In this document: positions 34,663 to 44,519 of the stretch, piece by piece
How the letters are laid out: each line of letters opens with the position of its first letter
How positions within the stretch are numbered: the stretch's first letter is position 1
NCBI GenBank assembly: GCA_002698965.1
Contig: PAAT01000136.1
Span: forward strand, 2,800 to 66,799
Direction: 5' to 3'
Source: Rhodopirellula sp.
GTDB taxonomy: Bacteria; Planctomycetota; Planctomycetia; Pirellulales; Pirellulaceae
DNA length: 64,000 nt
The notes under the pieces: generated by a model
The model's input: the letters and a program-made list of their open reading frames with translations, nothing else
What the model was told of the DNA's origin: nothing
The model's database searches: none
Position numbers and translations under genes: made by a program

Positions 34663-36149
34663 TCACCTTTATTTTGCCGCCGCACCAGTTCCATCGCGAA
34701 TTTCAGAACCCGATCTTCTCCCGACACTAGATCCTCAGGGCGAACCCGAACCAAATGATCCGGCTTCACACCTCTTCCAATCTCGGCTGGTTTCGCTCTC
34801 AGCATATTATACTTAAGAATCGGCACTGCTAGTTCAATCCCGGTATTAGGCAACGTATAAACCAGGGTGGTGCCTGCCGTAAAAGCCCCATGCACTCCAC
34901 CAGTTTCTTCTCCGATAAAGATCGCTTTATCGGCCTCCCTCAGTCGACTGCAGATACAAGCTCCCGCTGAATGCGTTCGACCGCTTGTCAACACAAAAAT
35001 ATTACCCTGGAACCGCCTTTCCGCCGGCTGAAGTCTTGGAATCCAGTCTTCTGACAAGCTAAAGCTATCATTGTCTGCCAGCTCCAGTTCCCGGCCCAAC
35101 CTACGCTCATAGCTTCGGATCATACCTCGAGTTTGGTAGAGGCGGCTCAGGTCTTCCTTATACTCGATCGTATTAGCTACTGCTGCTCCGTCCTGCATTT
35201 CCCGGAAAGGCTTCTCACTTAAATAAGAATACAACAACATCTCATTACGGGTATAACCTCCCTCATTGAGGCGAAGATCCAAGACCAGGTTCTTAATCTC
35301 CGGAGATTTCTCCAGCGTCTTAAAAGCTTTAGTTACAAAGCCCCGATAAATCCGGAACGGCGGAGCTCCGTAATCGTTATCAAAGGTATCAATCGCCATA
35401 ACAACGGTATCCGACAGGACTTTCTCGAAACGATAGGGGAGAACGGATGGTTTGCCAAACGCAACATTCCGCATCCGGGCTTCAATACCGCGGCCCCCGA
35501 TACCCTGCACTGTCTTCATGGCTACCTCCCCGCTACGCTTTCGAAATTCAACCAAAAACTGTCCTTTTTGAGGAAACGCAGTCGCTAAGGACATTGAAAA
35601 CAAGTCACTCAACAACTCGTATCGATACTCATCTACATAGCCATCGCCTGTTACAAACGGCATTAATTGGGGTACTAACTTACTTATCGCAATACCATTC
35701 ACCGACAGCACTTCCACGCCGCAGGGCAAGTCCACTCGTTTGTGGTTTACATAAGCTCTGCCTTCTAAAAATTTAAGTGGAATCGGAAAGAAGACGGCAT
35801 CCCGATTCAATTCTTCTTGTGCCGATGTCGGGATTGATGCGTACGTATGCCCACAACGAACCTTGTCAACAAGTGCCGCGAATTTGAGAAAAGCATTACG
35901 TAATGACTGAGTTTCACTACTACCGAGACGAATTGAAGCGAACTCTTTGTTAAGATCCTCTGGTGTGATATAGAGATGCAACCCGGGATGCATCGATGTC
36001 AGGATTTGCTCCATGCGATCAAGATCGTCATTAATCTCCTCGCTGGTGTATGACTGACGTAACTGTGTGTCCTGAGCGGATACACCAGTCACCAACAACA
36101 ACACAATCCAAAACGACCATCCCATTCGCATTTTTTGTTGACTGATCAT
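34659..36149 (-). CDS. S41 family (C-terminal processing-type) serine peptidase, secreted
   Basis: The 496-residue protein has a signal peptide ending GVSAQD. A helical N-domain with SMHPGLHLYI follows, and VRCGHTYASIP is typical of tricorn/CPP-like S41 proteins. A PDZ-like segment (VEVLSVNGIAISKLV) comes next. The protease core contains NLVLDLRLNEGGYTRNEM and LTSGRTHSAGACICSRL, where the Ser of HSAG is the likely nucleophile, then GEETGGVHGAF. It lacks the usual nearby Lys spacing of strict CtpA, so the tricorn-like subgroup is more likely. It is 30 bp after the large cytochrome/propeller gene in the same direction. Confidence 0.87.
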   Translation of the reverse strand: MISQQKMRMGWSFWIVLLLVTGVSAQDTQLRQSYTSEEINDDLDRMEQILTSMHPGLHLYITPEDLNKEFASIRLGSSETQSLRNAFLKFAALVDKVRCGHTYASIPTSAQEELNRDAVFFPIPLKFLEGRAYVNHKRVDLPCGVEVLSVNGIAISKLVPQLMPFVTGDGYVDEYRYELLSDLFSMSLATAFPQKGQFLVEFRKRSGEVAMKTVQGIGGRGIEARMRNVAFGKPSVLPYRFEKVLSDTVVMAIDTFDNDYGAPPFRIYRGFVTKAFKTLEKSPEIKNLVLDLRLNEGGYTRNEMLLYSYLSEKPFREMQDGAAVANTIEYKEDLSRLYQTRGMIRSYERRLGRELELADNDSFSLSEDWIPRLQPAERRFQGNIFVLTSGRTHSAGACICSRLREADKAIFIGEETGGVHGAFTAGTTLVYTLPNTGIELAVPILKYNMLRAKPAEIGRGVKPDHLVRVRPEDLVSGEDRVLKFAMELVRRQNKGD

Positions 36150-36179
36150 TTACTTATTCTGCCTTCCAAAGGCGCTCCA

Positions 36180-39100
36180 CTATTTAAGGATATGGATTGT
36201 GTTGTGAATTGTCCCATTAAAGGATCTTCCGTTGGCTCCTTTAAGGTTGTATTTAATTTCCATACACCATGTTGGCTTCAAGTCTGGAATCGTCATAAAG
36301 ACGCGTTTTCCATCGTTTGAAAGTTTTACCGAAGTGACCACAACTGGCTTTTCATCATAGTGTTTCGAGCCATAACTGCGAGTCCGCTTTAACGTCCAGG
36401 TTTTCAATTTGTAATTTGCAATCTCAACGGCGGTCTCGACGTCGACGGGTTCGGAAAACGTCAGTTCAACGCCGCCTTTACGAGCCTTGAGTTCTACCGG
36501 CAAATACACCGGTTCGCCGGTATAACGTAAACGGTACATGCCACCAGGCTGAGTTTGATTCCCAGCCCAGGCAAACATACCACACGCATAAAGCTGACCA
36601 TCTTCCGGATGAAACCTCCCTCGCATCACCCCGGTTGGGAATTGTGCAATTGGAAATTGAATCATCCCTCCCTGCATCTGCCCCTCAACTTCCTCGTGCG
36701 GAACGACATAGACTTTCCCGTAACCATAGGACAAATTGAGTAAACGACCATTGAGCGGTCCCCATTTCTCTGAATCCACCCATAGCAACTCAGACGGAGA
36801 GCGATCGAACGAATTAGTAATCCAAACTAACGGCTGTTCCATCGCTTCATCCGATTCATCCGTGATATCGTGATAGCCCATCATATTGCCATAGAAACCG
36901 CCTTCACGCACCCAGTTAATCCTGTTCTTCGGATTCCAATGCCCTTCCTGATCGGTAACGATAAAGGACCCGTCTTCATTTAGACAAACTCCGTTAGCAG
37001 CTCGAAAACCGGTGGCAAGAATATCTGTTTTTTTCCCATCAGCACTCACACGCAGTAGTGTGCCATGATGAGGAACTAATGCCGGCAGTGCATGCCGAGC
37101 CGATTTCGCATAATAGAAATTATTCTGAGCATCCACCTGTAAGCCCATGGCAAACTCGTGAAAATGGTCGGTAACCTGGTGATCACTGTTAAACGATTCA
37201 TAGAAGTCAGTTTCGCCATCCCCATTAAGATCATGCAAAATACAAATCTGATCGCGACAACCCACGTAGATCAGGTCGTCAACGATTTTGACCCCTAAAG
37301 GTTGAAACAGGCCACTGGCTATGCGGTGCCAGGTAAGCTTTCCATCGTCACTAAGTACGCCGGACACCTTCCAGACATCACCATCCCAACAGCTAACAAC
37401 CAGGCTGTCTCCATCGGGGTAGAAATCCAGCCCGGTCATACGCACCTGCGCAAACCATGGGTTTTCGACAGGATGCGTCAACACATCCACCTGGAACGCC
37501 CCTTCTTGCTCACCATGATCTAGCAAAGTCGTCAATTTATCGGGAAATCGAGCCGGTCCACCACTTATGAGTTCTGACAAGTCGACATGAGGCACCGGGA
37601 TAAACTGGCTGGCTTCCAAGGCGATGGCTGAATCATCGACACGTCGCACCCAGACTGTAAACTGCGTTTTATCTCCTGCCGGCACTTTAAGACGCAACTG
37701 GCCATCGTCTCCCCTGAGCCATTCCCAGCCATCAAGCTCCGCATTAACACCAGCGATCAATGGGGCATCGCTAGAACCTGCCGAAGGCATTCCGGCCATG
37801 ACCTTCACCTCCAATTTAGCCTCCGAGTGATCTCTCGCGACTCCGTCTTGCATTCTCAAATCGAGCACTGCCCCTTTGGCTGTTTCCACCTCGGCCGGCA
37901 CGACCAGACGCTGGAACACCTGCACCCGGCTGAGCATTCCCTCAAAGTGTGTTTTATTATTGGGGAAGTTATCCGAACAGAATCCAATCTTCAGCACATG
38001 AGCATTTTCGACACGCTTCGCCCGCATCACTTTTGCCGCGTTCACCTTGCCATCCACATAAAACGTCAATTGGCCAGATTCCGCATTAAATGTCAAAGCA
38101 ACATCATGCGGCTTACCATCCGCCACGGGGATATTCCCATTCAGGGCACCTACCCAGCCAATGTCGTAAGCCAACTTGCCACCTCGAACAAACAAGGACT
38201 TGCCGCCATCCACCCAGGGCCCCTTTGTGTGAGTTTTCGTAAAAATCGCTCCATCTACTTTCGTTGAGATGGTGGCTGCGATAGTGAAGTCTTCGGAGAA
38301 CATATTTATTCGCTCACCTAGGGGAACCTGTAGATAGGTCGCACCATTAAACGACACACCCCGGTCCTGAGCAGGTTCTTTGGGGACTGCAAAGTGCCCT
38401 AATCCAACTACGCTGCGGCCGTCCGCTTCTTTCTGTAACATTTGCAGCGGGGCATTCGTATCGGGGTGCTGTGCAATCTGCACATAATAGTCCTGAGCTC
38501 GGCGGCTCATCTGAAAGATCCGTTTGAACACCGGCCCATTATCGGTTTCCTCCCAGGCTGCAGTCTCCAAAACATCGGCCTTACCTACTGAATAGGAAAT
38601 CACCGTCTGATTGCCGTGGTGATAAAGACCTTTGTAATGCGCCCAGGGGCGGGGAAGCGGGCCATAAATCCTGTCATCTCGCCCGACTAAGCGGGGGTCA
38701 TCCCAAGAATTATCTTCGGGGTTTGCCCAGCCAGGACCTGTCGGATTTTCGAAGTGGAGATCTCCTACGACACGCGGGTGAATATTGTGGCGACCATTGA
38801 AGTTAATACCATTCCAGTCGATAAACCCTTTTCCCTGCCAACCGGCAGCGATACGCATCGTATCATGATCAAAGATCATCCAACCGTTTCCTTTGGAGAT
38901 CCCCCCCTGACCGGCATCAAGACGCTGCGCTATTCCCTTATAGGCAAAATTAGATGCATCTTCACCAATTTCATAAGTAGCAATCAGTTGATGACCATAA
39001 TTATTTTGCTCCCAGGGAACGATGTTTGATGGGGCTGGCCCCTTCGTATCTCCTTTTGGCAAATCAGCCAGATAACCCTGGGTAACCGGGAAGTATTGAG

Positions 39101-40031
39101 ACGGATTGTCACGCTTAAAGTACGCTTCCCTGATGTAATGAATCACATCATATTTTTGCTGAGGCACCATCCATGCCTGCGGGACCATCAGGCCAAATCC
39201 ACGCGTAAGAGTCTGATACATCGCAAATGGATCGGCACCATTTTTCATGACATCTACAGCGAACTTTCTTGAAGTTGGCAATGAACCCGGTCGATCATGT
39301 GTGCCATGACAATTAATGCAGAGGCGATTGTAAATTGCCTCTCCACGTTTGTAGCTCTCCTGGTTCAAGGAGGTCAGCAATCCCAGATGATCCAGATTCT
39401 TTTCGTATTCAGGTAAAGGTCGTGCAGCATAGAGAGACGGGGGGGGCTGCAATTCAGCCGCTCGCTCTTTCCCACCGTCACGAACCTCCATCAAATACTT
39501 AACCAGGTCAAGAAACTGTTGTTTGCCGGTGAGTTGATTCACCTGACCTTTCGGCATAATCGAAGCTTTTGAAACAACAACTTCATCTACATCGTTCTCT
39601 GGAAACCTCAGTTCCACTCCCGGGCGACTGACATCATTCAAAACCAGTTCGCCATCTTTTTGACTTTGGATAAGGCCCGTAAATTGTTTGCCATCCACCG
39701 TAAAGACCGTAACGGCCTCAAATCCCTTCTTGATTTCTTTCGACGGTTTCAAGACGGATTCAACCAAATGCTGGTTACTTGCCTTAGGACCTAACTGGGT
39801 CAGATCAGGCCCAAGTGGGTTTTCTTTATCGCCCAGGCTGTGACATTTTGAGCACGACAGGTAAACCTGAAAAAATGCGATCCCACCACGTTTTGCATCC
39901 CCCCGGTCCTTGGCTTCCTGCACCAGCTGTTCGATCGGAGTCTCCAACAACTGAGCCTCCAGATTTTGACCAACAGCAATATTTGCTGACAACAAAACAG
40001 CAATGACAGAACAAAAAACACGACGAGTCAT
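36180..40031 (-). CDS. Large secreted c-type cytochrome/LamG/propeller fusion protein
   Basis: ATG 40031 is chosen because AAGGA lies eight bases upstream; ATG 40040 overlaps that site. The 1283-residue product has a signal peptide and a Pirellula/Verrucomicrobium-type haem domain with CSKCH (60-64) and NPLGPDLTQLG. A second cytochrome domain follows with CINCH near residue 240. The middle (WMIFDHDTMRIAAGWQGKGF) is of the DUF6797 type, followed by a LamG domain (FTIAATISTKVDGAIF). A sorbosone-dehydrogenase-like propeller comes next (MTGLDFYPDGDSLVVSCWDGDVW, GFRAANGVCLNEDG). The C-terminus is an Ig-like domain. It is probably a periplasmic redox enzyme acting on carbohydrate or its oxidised derivatives; the substrate is unknown. 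Confidence 0.9.
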   Translation of the reverse strand: MTRRVFCSVIAVLLSANIAVGQNLEAQLLETPIEQLVQEAKDRGDAKRGGIAFFQVYLSCSKCHSLGDKENPLGPDLTQLGPKASNQHLVESVLKPSKEIKKGFEAVTVFTVDGKQFTGLIQSQKDGELVLNDVSRPGVELRFPENDVDEVVVSKASIMPKGQVNQLTGKQQFLDLVKYLMEVRDGGKERAAELQPPPSLYAARPLPEYEKNLDHLGLLTSLNQESYKRGEAIYNRLCINCHGTHDRPGSLPTSRKFAVDVMKNGADPFAMYQTLTRGFGLMVPQAWMVPQQKYDVIHYIREAYFKRDNPSQYFPVTQGYLADLPKGDTKGPAPSNIVPWEQNNYGHQLIATYEIGEDASNFAYKGIAQRLDAGQGGISKGNGWMIFDHDTMRIAAGWQGKGFIDWNGINFNGRHNIHPRVVGDLHFENPTGPGWANPEDNSWDDPRLVGRDDRIYGPLPRPWAHYKGLYHHGNQTVISYSVGKADVLETAAWEETDNGPVFKRIFQMSRRAQDYYVQIAQHPDTNAPLQMLQKEADGRSVVGLGHFAVPKEPAQDRGVSFNGATYLQVPLGERINMFSEDFTIAATISTKVDGAIFTKTHTKGPWVDGGKSLFVRGGKLAYDIGWVGALNGNIPVADGKPHDVALTFNAESGQLTFYVDGKVNAAKVMRAKRVENAHVLKIGFCSDNFPNNKTHFEGMLSRVQVFQRLVVPAEVETAKGAVLDLRMQDGVARDHSEAKLEVKVMAGMPSAGSSDAPLIAGVNAELDGWEWLRGDDGQLRLKVPAGDKTQFTVWVRRVDDSAIALEASQFIPVPHVDLSELISGGPARFPDKLTTLLDHGEQEGAFQVDVLTHPVENPWFAQVRMTGLDFYPDGDSLVVSCWDGDVWKVSGVLSDDGKLTWHRIASGLFQPLGVKIVDDLIYVGCRDQICILHDLNGDGETDFYESFNSDHQVTDHFHEFAMGLQVDAQNNFYYAKSARHALPALVPHHGTLLRVSADGKKTDILATGFRAANGVCLNEDGSFIVTDQEGHWNPKNRINWVREGGFYGNMMGYHDITDESDEAMEQPLVWITNSFDRSPSELLWVDSEKWGPLNGRLLNLSYGYGKVYVVPHEEVEGQMQGGMIQFPIAQFPTGVMRGRFHPEDGQLYACGMFAWAGNQTQPGGMYRLRYTGEPVYLPVELKARKGGVELTFSEPVDVETAVEIANYKLKTWTLKRTRSYGSKHYDEKPVVVTSVKLSNDGKRVFMTIPDLKPTWCMEIKYNLKGANGRSFNGTIHNTIHILK

Positions 40032-40133
40032 TTGATGCATTCCTTAGTTGAGCTCTTTAATAATTCGGGGTAATAAGCCGAACAAACGACAACACTGCCG
40101 GCTACCTGCTACCCAGCTGGTATTAATAGTATC

Positions 40134-41432
40134 TTAACGGCTACGCCGCTGGCTAACAGACCAACCGACAGGCTGTGTCCAAGCCTGCTCGGTTTGCTTG
40201 GGAAGCGTTGGATCCACATGGGGCTTTGTTGATGTGACCACTGCACGCACGTACAACTCATCGCCCTTGAATTGATAGGTTGGCTGAATCCCCGGGACCG
40301 TTGCCAGGACGGCGCCTACATCTTCACTATAAATACGCGTCACCGTTTTTCCGTTTGCTGTTTTCTTCTCTTTGGATGACAAATCTGCAGAGGTGGTCGT
40401 TCCGATAAACTTTGTGGTATAAGTCACCCCCACTTGCTCATCAATCAACAACTCCAACTTTTGTTTCTTGCTGTTGTAGACGACATCTATGAGCTTAACA
40501 CCACTGGAACTGTAGAAATCTCCGCGAGTGATCTTTTCTGTAATCACGTCCGCATCGAGTTCGTCACCTCGAACCATAATCCAGCTTCGACCGGGACGAC
40601 TGGTTCCTCGGCCGTGGTAATGATGAGAATCATCCGTTCCAACCCCAAACAAAGGCGGAGCAAAAAGTTGGGCAAGCCGAATGGTATTGACGATATCCCA
40701 GATTTTCTCGACGGAGGCATGCTCGTCATCCCCCAGAACATTAACACCCGGATGACCGTTATATATCTCGACAAACCGTTCCTGCACAACGGCTGCCAAA
40801 TCTTCGGCGGTTACCGCATATCCAAAATTTGGATGATTTAAATGCAGGACAATCGGCTTGCCCGTCTTACGGGCCTGTTCAGCCACAGCTCGTAAATTAT
40901 TTGCCATTGCTTCCCGCACAGTAGGGCCTCCCACCGGAGCAATCAATTCCTGAATGTTCGTCGCATTCATATGAACCGGCACACCCTGACTTCTGTCAGA
41001 GATTTCTTCACTTTGAACCATCAGGAAGTCACCGTCTTTTTCCAAGCCGACTCGAAACTCTTCCAGCGTTCGGAGCCGCACCTCAAGCTTATCTCCTTCG
41101 CCTCGTGTAAGTACCCAATCTTTGCCATAGGCGTCCAAATACTTATCTAAAATATCATTCCCCCCCCGTGATTTAAGGGTGCTGATGGGCATCCATTTTT
41201 CGCCCTTACTGAGAATATTGTGATCGGACAGTGCCAGGAAGTCATACCCCTGCTGCTTATACCAACTCGCGATCATCTCCGGAAACTGATTGCCATCACT
41301 CCAAAAGGAGTGCGTATGAATATTGCCTTTCAACCAAGAGGGGCGTTCTGCACCAATTTTAGTGGGCGTGGATTCTCCTGCGTTTAGGAGTCCGGCGACT
41401 AGCATGGTAACTAGGAGGGAAAATGCTCGCAT
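40134..41432 (-). CDS. Secreted PHP-domain metal-dependent phosphoesterase
   Basis: The product is 432 residues with a signal peptide (MRAFSLLVTMLVAGLLNAGES). PHP metal-binding motifs are WLKGNIHTHSFWSDGN, FLALSDHN, PIVLHLNHPNFGY and GVGTDDSHHYHG. The C-terminal 130 residues form a beta domain (IDVVYNSKKQKLELLIDEQ). The family hydrolyses phosphoesters with two or three metal ions. AAAGG about ten bases upstream supports the start. It follows the PhyH-like gene by 25 bp and precedes the large cytochrome gene by about 100 bp, so it is part of the same minus-strand group. Confidence 0.87.
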   Translation of the reverse strand: MRAFSLLVTMLVAGLLNAGESTPTKIGAERPSWLKGNIHTHSFWSDGNQFPEMIASWYKQQGYDFLALSDHNILSKGEKWMPISTLKSRGGNDILDKYLDAYGKDWVLTRGEGDKLEVRLRTLEEFRVGLEKDGDFLMVQSEEISDRSQGVPVHMNATNIQELIAPVGGPTVREAMANNLRAVAEQARKTGKPIVLHLNHPNFGYAVTAEDLAAVVQERFVEIYNGHPGVNVLGDDEHASVEKIWDIVNTIRLAQLFAPPLFGVGTDDSHHYHGRGTSRPGRSWIMVRGDELDADVITEKITRGDFYSSSGVKLIDVVYNSKKQKLELLIDEQVGVTYTTKFIGTTTSADLSSKEKKTANGKTVTRIYSEDVGAVLATVPGIQPTYQFKGDELYVRAVVTSTKPHVDPTLPKQTEQAWTQPVGWSVSQRRSR

Positions 41433-41457
41433 TACGATTTGCCTTTCGAATATTTTC

Positions 41458-42252
41458 TTATTGAAGAAAGCCGCTAACGCTGCTAGCCCCCTGACGCTCC
41501 CCTTCTAGGGGTGCCTCCTCGAGGGCCAAAACGTAGCGTAAAAGCCCTTTCGCTACTTGCCGTGTTTCAGCCGACAACAAAGCTTGTTGAAACTGCTGTT
41601 GTGGCTGATCCCGCCGACAATAGTATGCGTGCAATGCACGACGAGGACGATGCGTCCGATTCTTTACTCCAGAATGCCACAAATGAGCGTTCATCACAAT
41701 CAAACTACCAGCTTTCGCCTTAATCAATTCTTCGTCAGGATGCTGTTTTTCAGGATGGTCCAAAACGTCCTGTGGCAATTTACCTGCAAGGTGGGTCCCC
41801 GGAATCACTCGAATCGTTCCATTATCCAGCGTAAAGTCATCCAGGCACCAAACAACATTGGCCACTTTCGGCCCCTTTTTGTCAGGCAGATAACCACCAT
41901 CACAATGAAGGGGTTGTCCGCTTGCTGACATGGGATTTGCACTTCGCGCATTCAAACTACTGAGCTTAAATGTCCCCAGAACATGCCCCACCAGCGCCAG
42001 AGAATCGCGGTGCGTTACAACCTGATCGAACCGCCTCGACTTTTCGACAAGATTGGCGAGTCGACGAGCATTTTTTTCCTGTTTAAACTCGCAACCTGCC
42101 AGTTCTCCTTCAATCTCCCACAAAAATTCGACCTCTCGGATCAATTGTTCAAGAACGACCTCAGGGATACATTCCGACAATACAACATAGCCATGCTTGT
42201 CGAGCTGATCTTGATGAGCGACGGAAGGCGCTGGTATCTGAAACTCTTCCAT
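41458..42252 (-). CDS. Phytanoyl-CoA dioxygenase (PhyH) family protein
   Basis: The 264-residue protein fits the PhyH family of Fe(II)/2-oxoglutarate oxygenases. It opens with DQLDKHGYVVLSECI; the metal pair is in QPLHCDGGYLP (His and Asp). The distal His is in MNAHLWHSGVKNRTHRPR, where the Arg binds 2-oxoglutarate. No signal peptide, so it is cytoplasmic. The gene starts 9 bp after the serine protease gene. The substrate is unknown; planctomycetes hold many PhyH paralogues in secondary and carbohydrate metabolism. Confidence 0.88.
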   Translation of the reverse strand: MEEFQIPAPSVAHQDQLDKHGYVVLSECIPEVVLEQLIREVEFLWEIEGELAGCEFKQEKNARRLANLVEKSRRFDQVVTHRDSLALVGHVLGTFKLSSLNARSANPMSASGQPLHCDGGYLPDKKGPKVANVVWCLDDFTLDNGTIRVIPGTHLAGKLPQDVLDHPEKQHPDEELIKAKAGSLIVMNAHLWHSGVKNRTHRPRRALHAYYCRRDQPQQQFQQALLSAETRQVAKGLLRYVLALEEAPLEGERQGASSVSGFLQ

Positions 42253-42261
42253 TCTTTGGTT

Positions 42262-43185
42262 TTATTTAAGCAATAGATGAACCGAAGAAGCGGGCACACA
42301 GTTGCGAAAGACCATTTGCAAGTTCTTTTGCTGATCCTGAGTTTCTGTGTAATAAATTGACTGCGTGCTGGAAACAATACCAACCACTTCGCCTCGACTA
42401 TTGAAGATCGGTGACCCGCTGGAACCTTTGGCAAACTCAGCCGTAATATACAGCCGTTTAGCCGAGCCCTTAGGAGTATGCATCATGGCATTACGAGATA
42501 CGACCCCCTTCGTCAGAGTATAAAACCGACTAACCGGATGACTAATCGCGTAAACATCCTCACCAGGAATGGCGCGCTCCGCGATTTTCGCTGGCGTCAG
42601 CTTTTCGCCGGCTGGTAATTCCAATTGAAGAATAGCGATGTCGTTGAGTTCATCAGCTGCCAAAATCTCTTTGACAACATAAACTTTACCGTTAGCAGCC
42701 GTGGCAACTAATGCTCGTTCATCCGGTTGAACACCTTCAACGACATGATGATTTGTAACAATCGCTCCGTCAGCTGTAATTGCGAATGCTCCAGCACTCC
42801 GGTCATGCCAACGCGTACAACGCCCACATTTATAGACCTTTGATAAAACGAGCACTGAAGGCGCGACAGCCGGGTATACTTCATGCGATGCGAGTGCCGC
42901 ACTCTTGAGTTTGGGAAGTTTCAATTTAGTTTCGGAGCGTTTGATCTGTTCTTCAAACCCCTTAAGTAAAGACACTTCCGGGTCAGGCAATAGTAAATCT
43001 GCCTTAGAACTAATCAATTGCTTGATTGCACGATCATCGACGACATCAGAAATCAGTCCGGTTTGACTACTATCTGCCGGCACCAACGTACGGTTTGCTA
43101 GCCCCTGCTGGGCATAAACTGAAGTATCAGTCAGTACAAATGCAGAAAAAGCCGTTAAAACGAGGAATGCACTGAACCTACTCAT
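42262..43185 (-). CDS. Trypsin-like serine protease (S1C, DegP-like core), exported
   Basis: ATG 43185 gives a signal peptide (residues about 3-25); the frame extends to 43251 without benefit. The protease core contains catalytic H147 (TNHHVV), D182 (LNDIAIL) and S256 (GSSGSP), all spaced as in Do-like S1 enzymes. There is no PDZ domain within the 307 residues. A CGRC motif at 120-123 with nearby His (TRWHD) precedes the protease domain, which might bind metal or form a disulfide. It heads a run with the PhyH and PHP genes. The target is unknown. Confidence 0.88.
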   Translation of the reverse strand: MSRFSAFLVLTAFSAFVLTDTSVYAQQGLANRTLVPADSSQTGLISDVVDDRAIKQLISSKADLLLPDPEVSLLKGFEEQIKRSETKLKLPKLKSAALASHEVYPAVAPSVLVLSKVYKCGRCTRWHDRSAGAFAITADGAIVTNHHVVEGVQPDERALVATAANGKVYVVKEILAADELNDIAILQLELPAGEKLTPAKIAERAIPGEDVYAISHPVSRFYTLTKGVVSRNAMMHTPKGSAKRLYITAEFAKGSSGSPIFNSRGEVVGIVSSTQSIYYTETQDQQKNLQMVFRNCVPASSVHLLLK

Positions 43186-43417
43186 CAAGGTAACAGAAGC
43201 GTTTACACGAACCACAATTAGGCCTTTCAATAGAACTTCCCCGAACAGCACTGCTCAGATATTCGCTGTGTGGAACTCATTAGAACACAAATCCATAAAA
43301 TAAAGATAATCGAAGAGCAATAATAGTATTCTTTTATATTGAACTTAATTCATGTTTGACCGTAGAATAGATGATAATTCAAGTAGTACTAATAACCAAA
43401 ACAATGCGCCTAAATCG

Positions 43418-43861
43418 ATGAATCGCCTTAGCAACCCAAAAACTGGCTCTTTCATTCTGTTGCTGTTTCTATCAGCACAGGTGATCCTGCCTGCGTTTTG
43501 TTGTTGCGGAATCTCGACCATCCTTGGCGAGACAGCCAGTGCTGATACGGAAACTTCAAAAGCCTGTTCCAATTGTATTTCGCATCAGGCCGATGACGGC
43601 GTCTTCAACCAAATCTCTGGAACGGACAACTCGCATGAGTGCCCTTGCAAGGCTGGGATGGCCAAACAGCTCATCACCACAACCAAAGCAACGGTTCAAA
43701 TTGAGTTGCCACTAAAATATGATGCTCCTATTCATGACATCGCCGTCTTGGATCTTGTTGCGGATCACTCAAATATTCAACCGCTTCGCTCCGGCCCTCC
43801 ATTGCCGGTTCGAAAGCATTCTCAGACAAGCCAGTCCATTATTTGCTGCTGGCTCTGCTAG
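43418..43861 (+). CDS. Small Cys-rich secreted protein of unknown function
   Basis: From ATG 43418 the product is 147 residues; an upstream ATG at 43352 would add 22 polar residues. A hydrophobic leader (GSFILLLFLSAQVILPAF) is followed by clusters of cysteines: CCC just after the leader, CSNC, CPC and the terminal CCWLC. The family is not recognised. The Cys clusters suggest metal binding or disulfide bonds. It lies 164 bp upstream of another Cys-rich protein in the same direction, so a shared role in metal handling is possible but not shown. Confidence 0.55.
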   Translation: MNRLSNPKTGSFILLLFLSAQVILPAFCCCGISTILGETASADTETSKACSNCISHQADDGVFNQISGTDNSHECPCKAGMAKQLITTTKATVQIELPLKYDAPIHDIAVLDLVADHSNIQPLRSGPPLPVRKHSQTSQSIICCWLC

Positions 43862-43992
43862 GCTTAGTTCACTAAGAAGCATTCATTCGGCGGTAACTGT
43901 TGTCATCCGCTGAATTCCGTTCAGCTAGAGTACTTTCTCGGCTGCAATAAATCAAAACAAATCGAATCACGTGGATTCGTAATTAGATCACC

Positions 43993-44004
43993 GAGGTATA
44001 CCTC
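43993..44004. promoter_or_regulatory. Palindromic operator-like site upstream of the YHS-like gene
   Basis: GAGGTATACCTC is a perfect 12-base palindrome centred 27 bases before the ATG of the Cys-rich YHS-like gene and just before its AAGGAG ribosome site. It could be a repressor operator or a short RNA hairpin. The T-run after it (ATTTTTTC) also allows a weak terminator. No regulator is identified. Confidence 0.35.
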
Positions 44005-44025
44005 ATTTTTTCAAGGAGTTTCATT

Positions 44026-44460
44026 ATGAAACGTTTTTTAGCAATTTTTGCTGTGATCATGTTCACAGCAGTATCTCTTGCAGCAACCGCTGCACCTAAG
44101 CTTGAGGGCGTCAAATGCCCATTGAGTGGCAAACCTGTCGCAGCCGACAAAACCGTCGACTACAAAGGTGGTAAAGTCTTCTTCTGCTGTGCCAACTGCC
44201 CAAAAGCATTTGATGCGAAGAAGCATGGCAACAAAGGGAACCACCAGTTGGTTCAAACTGGTCAGTACAAACAGGTTAAATGTTTTCTGGCCGGTCGTCC
44301 TGTAGACGCTACGAAGACTGTTGACGCTGCTGGCGTTAAAGTTGGCGTTTGCTGTGGCGGATGTCTTGGCAAGCTGAAAGCTGCTAAAGATAAAGTTGCT
44401 TTCGCATTCAATGATGCGGCATTCACTAAAGGATTTGCCGCTGTGAAAGCAAAGAAATAG
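44026..44460 (+). CDS. Secreted protein with two YHS/TRASH-like Cys motifs
   Basis: The 144-residue protein has a signal peptide (MKRFLAIFAVIMFTAVSLAATAA). Two tandem half-sites follow: VKCPLSGKPV with FFCCANCPKAF, and VKCFLAGRPV with VGVCCGGCLGKL. These resemble YHS/TRASH metal-binding modules. The second copy has lost part of the usual pattern and is joined to a lysine/alanine-rich tail. A clear AAGGAG precedes the ATG and a strong terminator follows the gene, so it is transcribed as a unit. Metal binding (copper or similar) is the likely role, inferred from the motifs. Confidence 0.82.
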   Translation: MKRFLAIFAVIMFTAVSLAATAAPKLEGVKCPLSGKPVAADKTVDYKGGKVFFCCANCPKAFDAKKHGNKGNHQLVQTGQYKQVKCFLAGRPVDATKTVDAAGVKVGVCCGGCLGKLKAAKDKVAFAFNDAAFTKGFAAVKAKK

Positions 44461-44519
44461 TCCTGCGGGATTAATAAACAAGTAGTGTGAACTTTCTTCA
44501 TTCACATTGCTCCAATCGT

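Noticed and set aside
44486-44506. Small hairpin TGTGAA/TTCACA after the YHS-like gene.
   Set aside because: Six base pairs with no T-run; the stronger terminator at 44520-44556 accounts for termination.
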